A stretch of DNA of 36,701 nt from Symplocastrum torsivum CPER-KK1 (lineage in GTDB: Bacteria > Cyanobacteriota > Cyanobacteriia > Cyanobacteriales > Coleofasciculaceae). Position numbers and translations under genes: made by a program. This document shows positions 26,808 to 34,640 of the stretch, piece after piece (positions within the stretch are counted from its first letter, which is position 1; the number at the start of each line of letters is the position of its first letter). The stretch covers positions 1 through 36,701 of the forward strand of contig JAHHIF010000073.1 of NCBI GenBank assembly GCA_019358875.1, written 5' to 3'. The notes below the pieces were generated by a model. The model had not been told where the DNA came from. It did not search any database and saw only the letters and a program-made list of their open reading frames with translations.

Positions 26808-28466
26808 ATGTTGATAAAGTTTCCTGCCTCTTTTGGCTCGGCTTGGAAAAAGGCTTACTTAAAAGTTGCTACGGTAATTGTAAGTCTTGCCATTATTGGC
26901 TTATTAACGATTGGCAACTATGGAGTATCGTGGGATGAAAACGTCGAAATTTCTATGGTGAGGTTTAACTTTGAACTTATCACCCAAGGGAAGCCGATTC
27001 CTGTAGATTACAAATATTATGGAACTGCCTTTAATCTAACTTCAGAGATTATATTTCAAATCCAAAGCTTCATCCAAAAAGGATTTGACTACAACCCTCT
27101 AAATGATGCAGGTATCCCTGATGAAAGACTAAAATATAAAGTCTTGTATGAGCGTATCAAAGTCAAGCATGTTTTAACCTTCCTCGTTTCCTTAATAACT
27201 TACGCATCGGTAGCAGGAATTGTCGGGATTTTGTGTGGCAGAGATTTTGCTTGGTTTGGTGCTGTGGCTTTGCCCCTGATTCCACGTTTTTGGGGACATA
27301 GTTTCTTTAATCCGAAAGATATTCCATTTGCTGCCTTCTTTACCCTCTCTACACTTCTTGGTGCTTATTTGGTTAATCATTATCTTAAAGTCAACCAAGA
27401 ATCCCAACTTAAATTTAACAGAACTCTTATTTACTCAATTCTTTACGGCATTTTAGTTGGATGGCTAACAGCAATAAGAATTGTTGGATTCTTTGTACTG
27501 TTTTTTGTTATCTTAGCTTACTCAGTAGGAATTTTAGGAGCAAAGACGAGCTATCGAAATTTACGGAATACATTAATTTACTATGCAACAACAATTGTTG
27601 CTTGGGCAATAACAACAATCGCTCTACAGCCTGCAACTTGGTCTAATCCTATCGGCTGGTTTATTGAAACTCTTGCTTATATGTCCAAGCATGGTTGGGG
27701 AGGAGAAGTTTTATTTAAAGGTCAATTTATTTCAGCGAAGGCACTCCCCTGGTATTACCTACCCACTTGGGTAGTGCTTACAGTGCCTCTAATTTTTCAA
27801 GTTTCTTTTGTTTTAGGATTAATCTTCTTAGTCGTTAAATATTCTGAGCTTTCCAATCTTCAACGCGCTTGTGCTGTCTTAGTGCTGTTACAAGTATTTT
27901 GTCTTCCACTGCTAGCGATTTTAAGAGATTCTACCCTTTATGATGAGATGCGGCAGTTTCTCTTTATCTTGCCAGGAGTCGCAGCAATTTCTGCGGCGGC
28001 TTTAGTGTGGATTTACCAGACGTTATCGAAGAAAAGCTTGAAGTTAGTTGCGGTAGCTTTTATGGTTACTGTACTGAGTGCGATCGCATTTGATATGGTA
28101 GCGTTACATCCTTATGAATATATCTACTTCAATCGCGTCTCTGGAGGACTAGCCAAAGCGCATGGTCGCTATGAAACTGATTATTGGGGTTTAAGTATGC
28201 GTGAAGGGATAGAGTGGATTAATAACAATGCCAGTGGTAACGCTAAAGTTGTGGTTGGTGGGGATGACGACTCTGCCATCATCTTCACTGCTCCTAAATT
28301 AACTGCTATTACTAAGAGTGAGTTTGAGCAAAAGCCAGTAGATAAACCCTTCTATTATTTAGCTGTGCCTCGATATGACTTGCAACAGGCTTTTCCTGAG
28401 TGTCAGGTTGTTCATCAAGTCGTGAAGCAAAATGTTCCCCTAACAATAGTTAAAGAATGTAAATAA
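26808..28466 (+). CDS. Polytopic membrane protein, GT-C (GT39/ArnT-like) glycosyltransferase candidate, copy 2
   Basis: 552 residues, aligning almost end to end with the preceding gene: same length, start (MLIKFPASFGSAWKKAYLKV against MLKTLPSTFGSTFRTAYLKV), acidic loop with Asp43-Glu44 (GVSWDENVE), GHSFFNPKDIPF, and C-terminal HPYEYIYFN and YETDYWGLSMREGIEWIN. The pair arose by tandem duplication and has diverged well beyond recent copy level. The acidic residues proposed for catalysis are kept in both, while the last 60 residues and the loop after the first helix vary, which suggests different acceptors. The ATG has a weak AGGA site. Function is inferred from fold-level motifs only. Confidence 0.7.
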   Translation: MLIKFPASFGSAWKKAYLKVATVIVSLAIIGLLTIGNYGVSWDENVEISMVRFNFELITQGKPIPVDYKYYGTAFNLTSEIIFQIQSFIQKGFDYNPLNDAGIPDERLKYKVLYERIKVKHVLTFLVSLITYASVAGIVGILCGRDFAWFGAVALPLIPRFWGHSFFNPKDIPFAAFFTLSTLLGAYLVNHYLKVNQESQLKFNRTLIYSILYGILVGWLTAIRIVGFFVLFFVILAYSVGILGAKTSYRNLRNTLIYYATTIVAWAITTIALQPATWSNPIGWFIETLAYMSKHGWGGEVLFKGQFISAKALPWYYLPTWVVLTVPLIFQVSFVLGLIFLVVKYSELSNLQRACAVLVLLQVFCLPLLAILRDSTLYDEMRQFLFILPGVAAISAAALVWIYQTLSKKSLKLVAVAFMVTVLSAIAFDMVALHPYEYIYFNRVSGGLAKAHGRYETDYWGLSMREGIEWINNNASGNAKVVVGGDDDSAIIFTAPKLTAITKSEFEQKPVDKPFYYLAVPRYDLQQAFPECQVVHQVVKQNVPLTIVKECK

Positions 28467-28695
28467 TATTGATTTACATAATTATTAAGATTCGTTTCAA
28501 CTAGATAAAACTCAAGATACTTTTGATGAAAGCTGTATCCTAGTAAAGGTCAGCGTTTCAGAAACCAGATGGATAAAATTACTGAGCTTAGTACCTGCTC
28601 ATAACCACTTCATATTTGAGACAATTAGACTCTTAAATTCTCTGTCCATCACCACGAAAATAAAGCATTAGTATCAGCACGAGGAAGAACAGCGT

Positions 28696-30222
28696 ATGAA
28701 ATTGGCTTATTGGATGTATGCAGGCCCAGCCCATATTGGCACCCTGCGCGTCTCTAGTTCTTTTAAAAACGTCCATGCCATCATGCACGCGCCGATTGGA
28801 GATGACTACTTCAACGTCATGCGATCGATGCTAGAACGCGATCGCAATTTTACCCCAGTAACCATTAGTTCCGTTGATCGGAATGTCCTGGCACGCGGTT
28901 CTCAGGAAAAAGTGGTGAACAACATCACCCGCAAGGATGAGGAAGAAACCCCCGACTTGATTGTCCTCACTCCGACTTGCACCTCTAGTATTTTGCAAGA
29001 AGATCTACAAAACTTTGTGGAACGCGCCCAAATCGATGCGAAAGGCGACGTGATGCTGGCGGATGTAAACCACTACCGCGTCAATGAACTGCAAGCAGCC
29101 GACCGCACTTTGGAGCAAATCATCCAATTTTACATTGCCAAGGCGCGTAAGAAGGGCAACATTCCAGAAGGCAAGACTGAAAAGCCCTCGGTCAACATTA
29201 TTGGCATTTCCTCCCTCGGCTTCCACAATCACCACGACTGCACCGAACTAAAGCGGTTGATGGCTGACTTGGGGATTGAGGTGAATGAGGTAATTCCAGA
29301 AGGTGCTTCCGTTCACAACCTGAAGAATTTACCCCGTGCTTGGTTTAACCTGGTGCCGTATCGCGAAATCGGCTTAATGGCAGCGCGTTACCTAGAACAA
29401 GAGTTCGGAACGCCTTATGTGGACATTACTCCGATGGGTGTGGTGGAAACAGCGCGTTGCATCCGTAAGATTCAGCAGGTACTGAATGCTCAAGGTGCCA
29501 ATGTCGATTACGAAGACTACATCAATAACCAAACCCTGTACGTCTCCCAAGCAGCTTGGTTCTCTCGCTCAATTGACTGTCAGAACTTGACGGGTAAGAA
29601 GGCGGTTGTCTTTGGCGATAATACCCACGCGGCAGCGATGACGAAGATTTTGTCGCGGGAAATGGGAATTCACGTCGTCTTAGCAGGTACTTACTGTAAA
29701 TACGATGAACAGTGGTTCCGCGAACAGGTGACAGAATACTGCGACGAAGTACTGATTAGTGATGATAACGGAGCAATTGCCGATGCGATCGCACGGATTG
29801 AGCCTTCTGCTATCTTCGGCACCCAAATGGAACGGCACGTTGGTAAGCGCTTAAGCATTCCTTGTGGTGTTATCGCTGCGCCTATCCATGTTCAGGATTT
29901 CCCCATCGGTTATAAGCCATTCCTGGGTTATGAGGGGACAAACCAGATGGCTGATTTGGTCTACAATTCCTTTACCTTGGGAATGGAAGACCACCTGCTA
30001 GAAATCTTCGGTGGACATGACACAAAGGAAGTAATTACCAAAGGCATCACTGCTGATTCTGACCTCGGTTGGAATAAGGAAGCACAGGCAGAATTGAATA
30101 AAGTGCCTGGTTTTGTTCGGGGTAAGGTGAAGCGAAACACCGAGAAATTCGCCCGTGAACGTGGCTTTACAGTCATCACACTTGAGGTGATGTACGCGGC
30201 GAAGGAAGCAGTAGGCGCGTAA
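28696..30222 (+). CDS. chlB: Light-independent protochlorophyllide reductase subunit B
   Basis: 508 residues, full length. ChlB with ChlN forms the catalytic heterotetramer of dark-operative protochlorophyllide reductase, reducing the D ring of protochlorophyllide with electrons from the ChlL iron protein. The N-terminus MKLAYWMYAGPAHIGTLRVS is diagnostic. Asp36 (APIGDDYF) is the unusual aspartate ligand of the 4Fe-4S cluster shared with ChlN, and the Asp in WFSRSIDCQ (about 293) matches the proposed proton-donating Asp. The C-terminal PCP-reductase-like domain (about 450-508) is present. GAGGAAGAA precedes the ATG. chlN and chlL are not in the window; in many cyanobacteria chlB is likewise apart from them. 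A strong terminator follows. Confidence 0.97.
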   Translation: MKLAYWMYAGPAHIGTLRVSSSFKNVHAIMHAPIGDDYFNVMRSMLERDRNFTPVTISSVDRNVLARGSQEKVVNNITRKDEEETPDLIVLTPTCTSSILQEDLQNFVERAQIDAKGDVMLADVNHYRVNELQAADRTLEQIIQFYIAKARKKGNIPEGKTEKPSVNIIGISSLGFHNHHDCTELKRLMADLGIEVNEVIPEGASVHNLKNLPRAWFNLVPYREIGLMAARYLEQEFGTPYVDITPMGVVETARCIRKIQQVLNAQGANVDYEDYINNQTLYVSQAAWFSRSIDCQNLTGKKAVVFGDNTHAAAMTKILSREMGIHVVLAGTYCKYDEQWFREQVTEYCDEVLISDDNGAIADAIARIEPSAIFGTQMERHVGKRLSIPCGVIAAPIHVQDFPIGYKPFLGYEGTNQMADLVYNSFTLGMEDHLLEIFGGHDTKEVITKGITADSDLGWNKEAQAELNKVPGFVRGKVKRNTEKFARERGFTVITLEVMYAAKEAVGA

Positions 30223-30259
30223 GCCAGCAATACAACTACTAGCAATTCGTTATTCTAAG

Positions 30260-30287
30260 GGCATCCACTAAGTAGGATGCCTTTTTT
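30260..30287 (+). terminator. Rho-independent terminator of chlB
   Basis: GGCATCC (30260-30266), loop ACTAAGTA, GGATGCC (30275-30281), then six T (30282-30287), 37 bases past the chlB stop. It is the clearest intrinsic terminator in the window and separates chlB from the toxin-antitoxin genes. Confidence 0.85.
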
Positions 30288-30307
30288 CATTTTGGAGGCT
30301 TAAGGAG

Positions 30308-30661
30308 ATGCTACTAGAAGACTACTTTGACTTTCTGCGTCCTGATGATATTCGCGTCAAAGGCACACGGGTTGGGATTGAAACCATCCTGTATGACTTC
30401 ATTCATCGCAGCCGAACTCCAGAGGAAATTGCCCAGTCTTACCCATCTGTTAACCTGGAGCAGGTCTACGCTACTATTCTTTATTACCTACATAACAAAG
30501 AAGACGTCAGCGCTTATTTAACTGACTGGCTAGAGTGGAGTCACCGGATGCGAGAAGAGCAACGACGAAATCCTCCACCTGTTGTAAAGAAACTTATGAA
30601 ATTGAAGGCAGAACGAGAGGCAATAAAGAAGGCGAATGAGTCTCAAATATCTGCTGGATGA
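30308..30661 (+). CDS. DUF433 family protein, probable antitoxin
   Basis: 117 residues. The DUF433 domain (about 1-75) has IRVKGTRVGIETILYDFIHR, then SRTPEEIAQSYPSVNLEQV, the winged-helix-like pattern in which a helix reads the DNA; the C-terminal part is charged and helical. DUF433 proteins typically act as antitoxins and autorepressors for PIN-like DUF5615 toxins (VapBC-like type II systems). GGAGG followed by TAAGGAG lies before the ATG. The next gene overlaps it by 26 bp, the usual coupled layout. Family call is strong; the antitoxin role follows from the pairing. Confidence 0.88.
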   Translation: MLLEDYFDFLRPDDIRVKGTRVGIETILYDFIHRSRTPEEIAQSYPSVNLEQVYATILYYLHNKEDVSAYLTDWLEWSHRMREEQRRNPPPVVKKLMKLKAEREAIKKANESQISAG

Positions 30662-30998
30662 GAACGTTGATCCAAGTTATCGCAGCGAATTCCAGCGGCA
30701 AAATCCTGACTTGGTTATGTGGGTGGTTGGCGCTCCAGGCACTCCTCCTAGAGGAACCCTAGACCCAGAAATCCTGTGCTGGTGCGAAAAACATAGCTTT
30801 GTGCTGGTAACAAATAATCGCAAATCTATGCCTGTTCATTTAGCTGACCATATTGCTGAAGGTCGCCATGTACCAGGGATTTTAATCCTAGGTGCCAAGT
30901 TGAGCATAGGTCAGAACCTTGAGGAATTAGTTCTAATTGCTGAAGCCTCTTTTGAGGATGAATATCAAGACCGAATCGTTCATCTGCCGTTGTCTTAA
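30636..30998 (+). CDS. DUF5615 PIN-like protein, probable toxin
   Basis: 120 residues. The sequence begins MSLKYLLDENVDP, with Asp8-Glu9 as the first acidic PIN-type position, then TLDPEILCWCEKH with Asp43, and FVLVTNNRKSMPVH where the classical (S/T)xD motif reads TNN. DUF5615 proteins are Mut7-C/PIN-like RNases. The replacement of the usual Asp in the LVT(D/N)x(D/R) segment is common in this subgroup. Start at ATG 30636 lies inside the antitoxin gene, preceded by AGAAGG. With the overlapping DUF433 gene it forms a type II toxin-antitoxin pair. The RNase activity is inferred from the family, not demonstrated here. Confidence 0.85.
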   Translation: MSLKYLLDENVDPSYRSEFQRQNPDLVMWVVGAPGTPPRGTLDPEILCWCEKHSFVLVTNNRKSMPVHLADHIAEGRHVPGILILGAKLSIGQNLEELVLIAEASFEDEYQDRIVHLPLS

Positions 30999-31136
30999 CC
31001 AGAGTCATGCTTGTATCAAATGACTGAAGAGAGATCGCATTTCTCAGAATGATCGGCTTTTATAAGCTGTTGGAGTAGGAGGAGAAGAGCGATCGCATTT
31101 ATTGCAGTGAAGAAGTGATCGCACTCAACCACTTTT

Positions 31137-32336
31137 TCAGGCTTTTGCTTCTTTGAAATACCAGTAGAGGTTGGCAACTGTTAAATCGGATATTTCTTGC
31201 CAACTTAAGGGGGCTAAAGCTTTCAATCCAGAGGCTGATGCTTTTTGACTAATGTAAGATTCATGATCTCGACGTAAATCCAGCTTGAATATGAACTTAA
31301 GTTGGTCACGAAAGGATAGGTAATGAGACTTTAGCTTCAAGTTTTCATAGACTAATTGTTCCTCTGGTTCTGCTGCAACTGCTGGGGCTAAATCATTCTC
31401 TGAACTCTCATTCATTGGTAAATCTGAACTAGCCAAAAGCTGTCTCTCCTTTGGGGAGAGAGTTTGTATCCAATCAATATGATTTTGCCAGGACTCTAGG
31501 ACAGCTAGATCATGATTGTGAATCCGCGTGATTTCAGGGAAGAGAAAATTAAGCTCAGCCTCGGTTTTGCAACTATTAATAATATTAAGGATATCTTTAC
31601 GGATTTTGTCTTTTAGGTGAGAGACGCGCTTGCTTACGACATCATACGCGCCCTGAAACTGAAAGGTTGTGGTAATTGCCTGATCAATCGCCCAAACGCA
31701 TTCCTGTCTCCGGAGTTGCCCAGCAGAACAAGTTCCCTTTAAGAGATGAGGATTATCGTAAGCTGCTAAAGATGTATATAACATCCCCTGTACACCAGCC
31801 ATAGCAGCATTTCTGGCGTTCACATCAGGTAACCGTAGAGCATGTTGAAGCCAGTTGTGTGCTTGTTGGAAATCTCCGTAAGCTTGAACTAGAATCGTGC
31901 TGTGATACTGAAACTCAACGTCTTTGGCAACTTGGTCAATTCGTTCTATAATTTCTGCTCCTTGGTCTTTAAGAGCTTCTTTCAGGTCAATAAAGCCGTG
32001 GTGAACTGCCAACCTCGTTTGCTTTACGTCCTCCCTGAGCTTCAGTATGTGATACAGGTTTACCGCTGATAGTGCTACACCAGCTACAGTACCAAGACCA
32101 ATTAAAGCCATACTTCCTTGAATGGCTCCCACGCTACTTTGGATAGTTTGTAAGTTATCTGAGACACTATTTTGCCAATCATTTTGAGCATCTTGGGCTT
32201 GTTTTCCTGCATAGGCTCCAACTGCCATCCCCGTAATGTCGAGTACAGGGCATACAAAGACTGATACAGGTGTGTAACTGGCTAAAGTACGAGCTATACA
32301 AAGACCTGCTTGAATTGCATCAGGTGAAATATCCAC
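31137..32336 (-). CDS. Unknown protein with two hydrophobic segments and coiled coil; start codon hit by an IS
   Basis: 399 residues; I do not recognise the family. Two hydrophobic stretches are seen at about 22-44 (TPVSVFVCPVLDITGMAVGA) and 70-99 (IQGSMALIGLGTVAGVALSA), followed by a charged amphipathic helix (100-140, LREDVKQTRLAVHHGFIDLK) and a mostly helical soluble part. The layout of a hydrophobic hairpin beside long helices suggests a membrane-associating or pore-forming protein, but that is inference. The start is GTG at 32336: before the element inserted it stood 8 bases after AAGG (now at 33202-33205 on the other side). The present upstream sequence is IS DNA without a ribosome site, so expression is doubtful. 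The reading frame itself is undamaged. It is divergent from another unknown gene at 33436. Confidence 0.7.
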   Translation of the reverse strand: MDISPDAIQAGLCIARTLASYTPVSVFVCPVLDITGMAVGAYAGKQAQDAQNDWQNSVSDNLQTIQSSVGAIQGSMALIGLGTVAGVALSAVNLYHILKLREDVKQTRLAVHHGFIDLKEALKDQGAEIIERIDQVAKDVEFQYHSTILVQAYGDFQQAHNWLQHALRLPDVNARNAAMAGVQGMLYTSLAAYDNPHLLKGTCSAGQLRRQECVWAIDQAITTTFQFQGAYDVVSKRVSHLKDKIRKDILNIINSCKTEAELNFLFPEITRIHNHDLAVLESWQNHIDWIQTLSPKERQLLASSDLPMNESSENDLAPAVAAEPEEQLVYENLKLKSHYLSFRDQLKFIFKLDLRRDHESYISQKASASGLKALAPLSWQEISDLTVANLYWYFKEAKA

Positions 32337-32337
32337 A

Positions 32338-32520
32338 ATCTGAAGGGGTGACGAGTAAGCTGAAAGCTTGATGCATCAAGGTTTCTCCTCCATTGACCGA
32401 CACAAAGATATCAGCTTATTGACAGGCTTGTTGAGAATAGATGTCTCGCCAACAGAGAAGGTGAGAATGATAATCATATCTAAGGGGGAGGGGGCAAGGT
32501 ACACCTTGCCCTCCCTCCAG
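32338..32520 (+). repeat. Left inverted arm of the IS derivative
   Basis: 183 bp, matching the reverse complement of 33011-33190 with several perfect blocks: ATCTGAAGGGGTGAC, AAGCTGAAAGCTTG, AGCTTATTGACAGG, TTGTTGAGAAT, GATAATCA and GGTACACC. It contains two hairpins, AAGCT-GAA-AGCTT (32357-32369) and GGCAAGG-TACA-CCTTGCC (32493-32510). Confidence 0.85.
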
Positions 32521-32597
32521 AGTTTTTTAGAATCCCGCTCAAACTTTCATGATAAAAAAGAGCGGTTCGTTGTTCTCAACAAAACTGCTCTTCTAAA

Positions 32598-32979
32598 ATG
32601 CTTCCCGAATTGTATCTCAACTGTCTGGAGTCTCAACTTAGTGCATCTCAACGGCTAACCTTAGAAATGCTGGTGTGGCTGTTGCAATTCCATAAACAGG
32701 TACGAATTGAAAGATTAGCCGCCTGTTTACCCTTGCCCATTCTGTATGAGAGCCGTCGCCGCCATGTACAAAGGTTTCTAGCTTTGCCACAGCTAAGTAT
32801 TCCTTTGCTATGGTTTCCTCTAATTAAGAGTATTGGTAGGTTTGTACGGACAGATGTGGATTGCCGCTCTAGAATCCTGTAGTGATTGGGTCAAGAACTT
32901 AATGATTATTCGACCGCATAAGCGAACGTTCTTTCAAAAAGGTTTGAGGGCGATGGCTCTGATTCAAGCTGATTCCTGA
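32598..32979 (+). pseudogene. IS4-family transposase remnant, middle deleted and frame shifted
   Basis: Residues 1-77 from ATG 32598 match the N-terminus of a cyanobacterial IS4-type transposase (LTLEMLVWLLQFHKQVRIER, LPILYESRRRHVQRFLALPQ, LLWFPLIKSI). After about 32835 the family sequence continues in the next frame as VGLYGQMWIAALESC and RPHKRTFFQKGLRAMALIQ, ending at the stop at 32977-32979, which is the C-terminus of the same protein family. The whole catalytic core (DDE) between them is missing and the join puts the halves out of frame, so translation from the start ends at 32882. This is an internal-deletion remnant. Confidence 0.8.
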
Positions 32980-33010
32980 ATTCCTTTTTTTGGTCAATCA
33001 AAAAGTCAAT

Positions 33011-33190
33011 CTGGAAGGGCGTGGTGTACCTCGCCCTCCCTCCCCTCACAAGTGATTATCATTATCAAGAACAGGGAGTTCAACAGCTCATTCTCAACAA
33101 ACCTGTCAATAAGCTAATATCTTTTCGTAGGTTAATGGGGTAGAAAGTCTGATAAGACAAGCTTTCAGCTTGTCTGTCACCCCTTCAGAT
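33011..33190 (-). repeat. Right inverted arm of the IS derivative
   Basis: 180 bp, the inverted partner of 32338-32520. The distal hairpin is kept in altered form: one A-T pair of the left-arm stem is a G-C pair here, a paired change, next to an A-A mismatch. The AAGCT-GAA-AGCTT hairpin is unchanged. Confidence 0.85.
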
Positions 33191-33435
33191 CCACAATTCT
33201 TACCTTAGATAAATCAGCACTGTGTCATATTGTTGGCTCTCTACGTAGAGAAATCATCAGAGATTCTACGGAAGAATAAATCCTGTAGGCAAAGATAACC
33301 GTATTTTCCCGGATTTTCTCTCGGCTCAATCTAGGCATACTAAATGACGACAATATTAGCTCACCCTCTAATGGAAACTGCAATAGTTTGCTGTAAGCCA
33401 GTTGAGCTTGTTTCGTGAATTACTGGAGGATAATC
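33191..33435. promoter_or_regulatory. Original shared upstream region of the divergent unknown genes
   Basis: Starts with the CCACA duplication, followed by the stranded ribosome site of the minus-strand gene (CTTACCTT at 33200-33207, reading AAGGTAAG on the minus strand). A perfect 14-bp palindrome TCTCTACGTAGAGA lies at 33238-33251, a possible operator. The right end has GGAGG at 33425-33429 for the plus-strand gene. Confidence 0.45.
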
Positions 33436-34452
33436 ATGAATGACTACTTCAACACGTTTCAAAATATTGACCAATCTGTTGAGCAACTGCTTACAGATGA
33501 GCATAATTCCTTAGAGATTAAGCAATCTGCCACAAGCATCAAGGAGTCAGTCAAACCGTGTATTGAAGAACTGATACAATCGGCTACTCGACTTAAGCGG
33601 TTAGTTGTTATAGCTTCCGATAAGCTGTACCAGGCTGAAAATGTCTGGTTGAGCAAGCCGAGGATTGCTGAAGCTGCAAAATCTGAAATATGGGCACAGC
33701 TTGGGGAGATTAGTGGGTGTTCCTTCAGAATCCATAAGCTCGGAAGTCAATGTAAAGACGAAGCAGTCAAACAAGCAAAGAAATATTGGGATGAGCGAAT
33801 TGAATACTTGAGAAAAATATGGTTTATAGACGCAAAAGGTCAACCTAAGAAAGGAATCGGTTGGAGTGAAAAAGAAAGCTTTATCAAGCAACTACACGTC
33901 CAGTTGAAATTGCAGAACCAAGAAGTAAACCAAATTATCAATAAAAATTTAAGTCTTGTTTATAAAGAAGTAAATAATATTCAGTTAAAAGCCATTCTGC
34001 ACACTGTTAGTCTACTAGATCAGCAGAATAAAGCTCATTATAGTCAGCAGATAGATTTGATAGCTAGTAAAATTGAGACTAATTTCGCTAATCCTACAGA
34101 GCATCTACCTAACTATCTTCTCAAATTGGAAACAGCCATTAGTCCAGATTTAAAAGCTTTAGTAGATAAGGGTTGGGGTGATATCTTCGGCGAAGATGTT
34201 GTCAAGCTCAAAGAAAGGGTTGCTTCAAAAATCGAAAGGTTTATTACAGCAATTTTTGATGACAGAGTGGAATTAGCTACAAAAGCTATTACAAAAGCGA
34301 TCGCATTTTACAACTACTTCCTTGAGCGGCAAGATCGATATCAGCAAGAGACAGCAGAACAACGCGAAGCTGAAAAAGCTTGGATTGACCAGCAGCGTCG
34401 GGAACTGGAGCGAGTACAGCAAGGTATTGAAGCCATTCTCAACACTAATTGA
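33436..34452 (+). CDS. Unknown helical / coiled-coil protein, divergent partner
   Basis: 338 residues from ATG 33436, chosen because GGAGG stands 6 bases upstream; an ATG at 33415 would add seven residues without such a site. No family is recognised. The sequence is almost wholly helical and charged, with heptad-like stretches at about 1-60, 100-125 (QCKDEAVKQAKKYWDERIEY), 150-215 and a strong terminal coiled coil (about 300-338, QQETAEQREAEKAWIDQQRR). There is no signal peptide or membrane segment, so it is cytoplasmic. It was originally divergent from the 399-residue membrane-associating gene about 235 bp away, so the two may work together. Nearby toxin-antitoxin genes and IS remains mark this as accessory DNA. 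Confidence 0.65.
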   Translation: MNDYFNTFQNIDQSVEQLLTDEHNSLEIKQSATSIKESVKPCIEELIQSATRLKRLVVIASDKLYQAENVWLSKPRIAEAAKSEIWAQLGEISGCSFRIHKLGSQCKDEAVKQAKKYWDERIEYLRKIWFIDAKGQPKKGIGWSEKESFIKQLHVQLKLQNQEVNQIINKNLSLVYKEVNNIQLKAILHTVSLLDQQNKAHYSQQIDLIASKIETNFANPTEHLPNYLLKLETAISPDLKALVDKGWGDIFGEDVVKLKERVASKIERFITAIFDDRVELATKAITKAIAFYNYFLERQDRYQQETAEQREAEKAWIDQQRRELERVQQGIEAILNTN

Positions 34453-34502
34453 AGTGAGTGGCTTCGTACTGCTGCAAACACTTTATAAGGATTAAAGAAG
34501 CA

Positions 34503-34640
34503 TCAATCATCAATTACCTGCTTCACGTCTTGCACTGATAAACCCAATGCTCCGGCAATCTGCTCTACACTGAGTCCTAAAGATGATAGATGAGCGATCG
34601 CATTCCTCTGTTTGTACTCAGTTTGATTTACCTCTCTACA
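34503..34640 (-). pseudogene. C-terminal tail of a lost gene (Rpn/PD-(D/E)XK-type protein likely)
   Basis: On the minus strand the frame ending at the TGA at 34503-34505 reads NAIAHLSSLGLSVEQIAGAL followed by GLSVQDVKQVIDD. This helix-turn-helix-like tail is typical of the C-terminus of Rpn-family (DUF4351/DUF2887-like) nucleases in cyanobacteria. No start or upstream domain is present, because the region runs straight into the 3' end of the PEP-CTERM gene. I read it as a deletion remnant. Confidence 0.45.

Larger units (their letters stand above)
32338..33190. mobile_element. IS4-type internal-deletion derivative with long inverted arms and CCACA target duplication
   Basis: An 853-bp element. 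Its ends are inverted copies (ATCTGAAGGGGTGAC at the left, GTCACCCCTTCAGAT at the right) that continue as imperfect arms for about 180 bp. The direct repeat CCACA lies just outside both ends (32333-32337 and 33191-33195), the expected mark of transposition. Inside is a transposase gene with its middle removed. The element sits on the start codon of the minus-strand gene at 31137-32336. It cannot code for an active transposase and could move only with help from a full copy elsewhere. Confidence 0.85.

Noticed and set aside
31040..31130. Cluster of three GATCGCA-type sites between the toxin and the unknown gene
   Set aside because: These are HIP1 or near-HIP1 copies, which are abundant genome-wide in cyanobacteria; no reason to call an operator.
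32368..32658. 96-residue plus-strand ORF across the left IS arm
   Set aside because: It lies mostly inside the inverted arm and overlaps the real transposase start in another frame; it has no ribosome site or family match.
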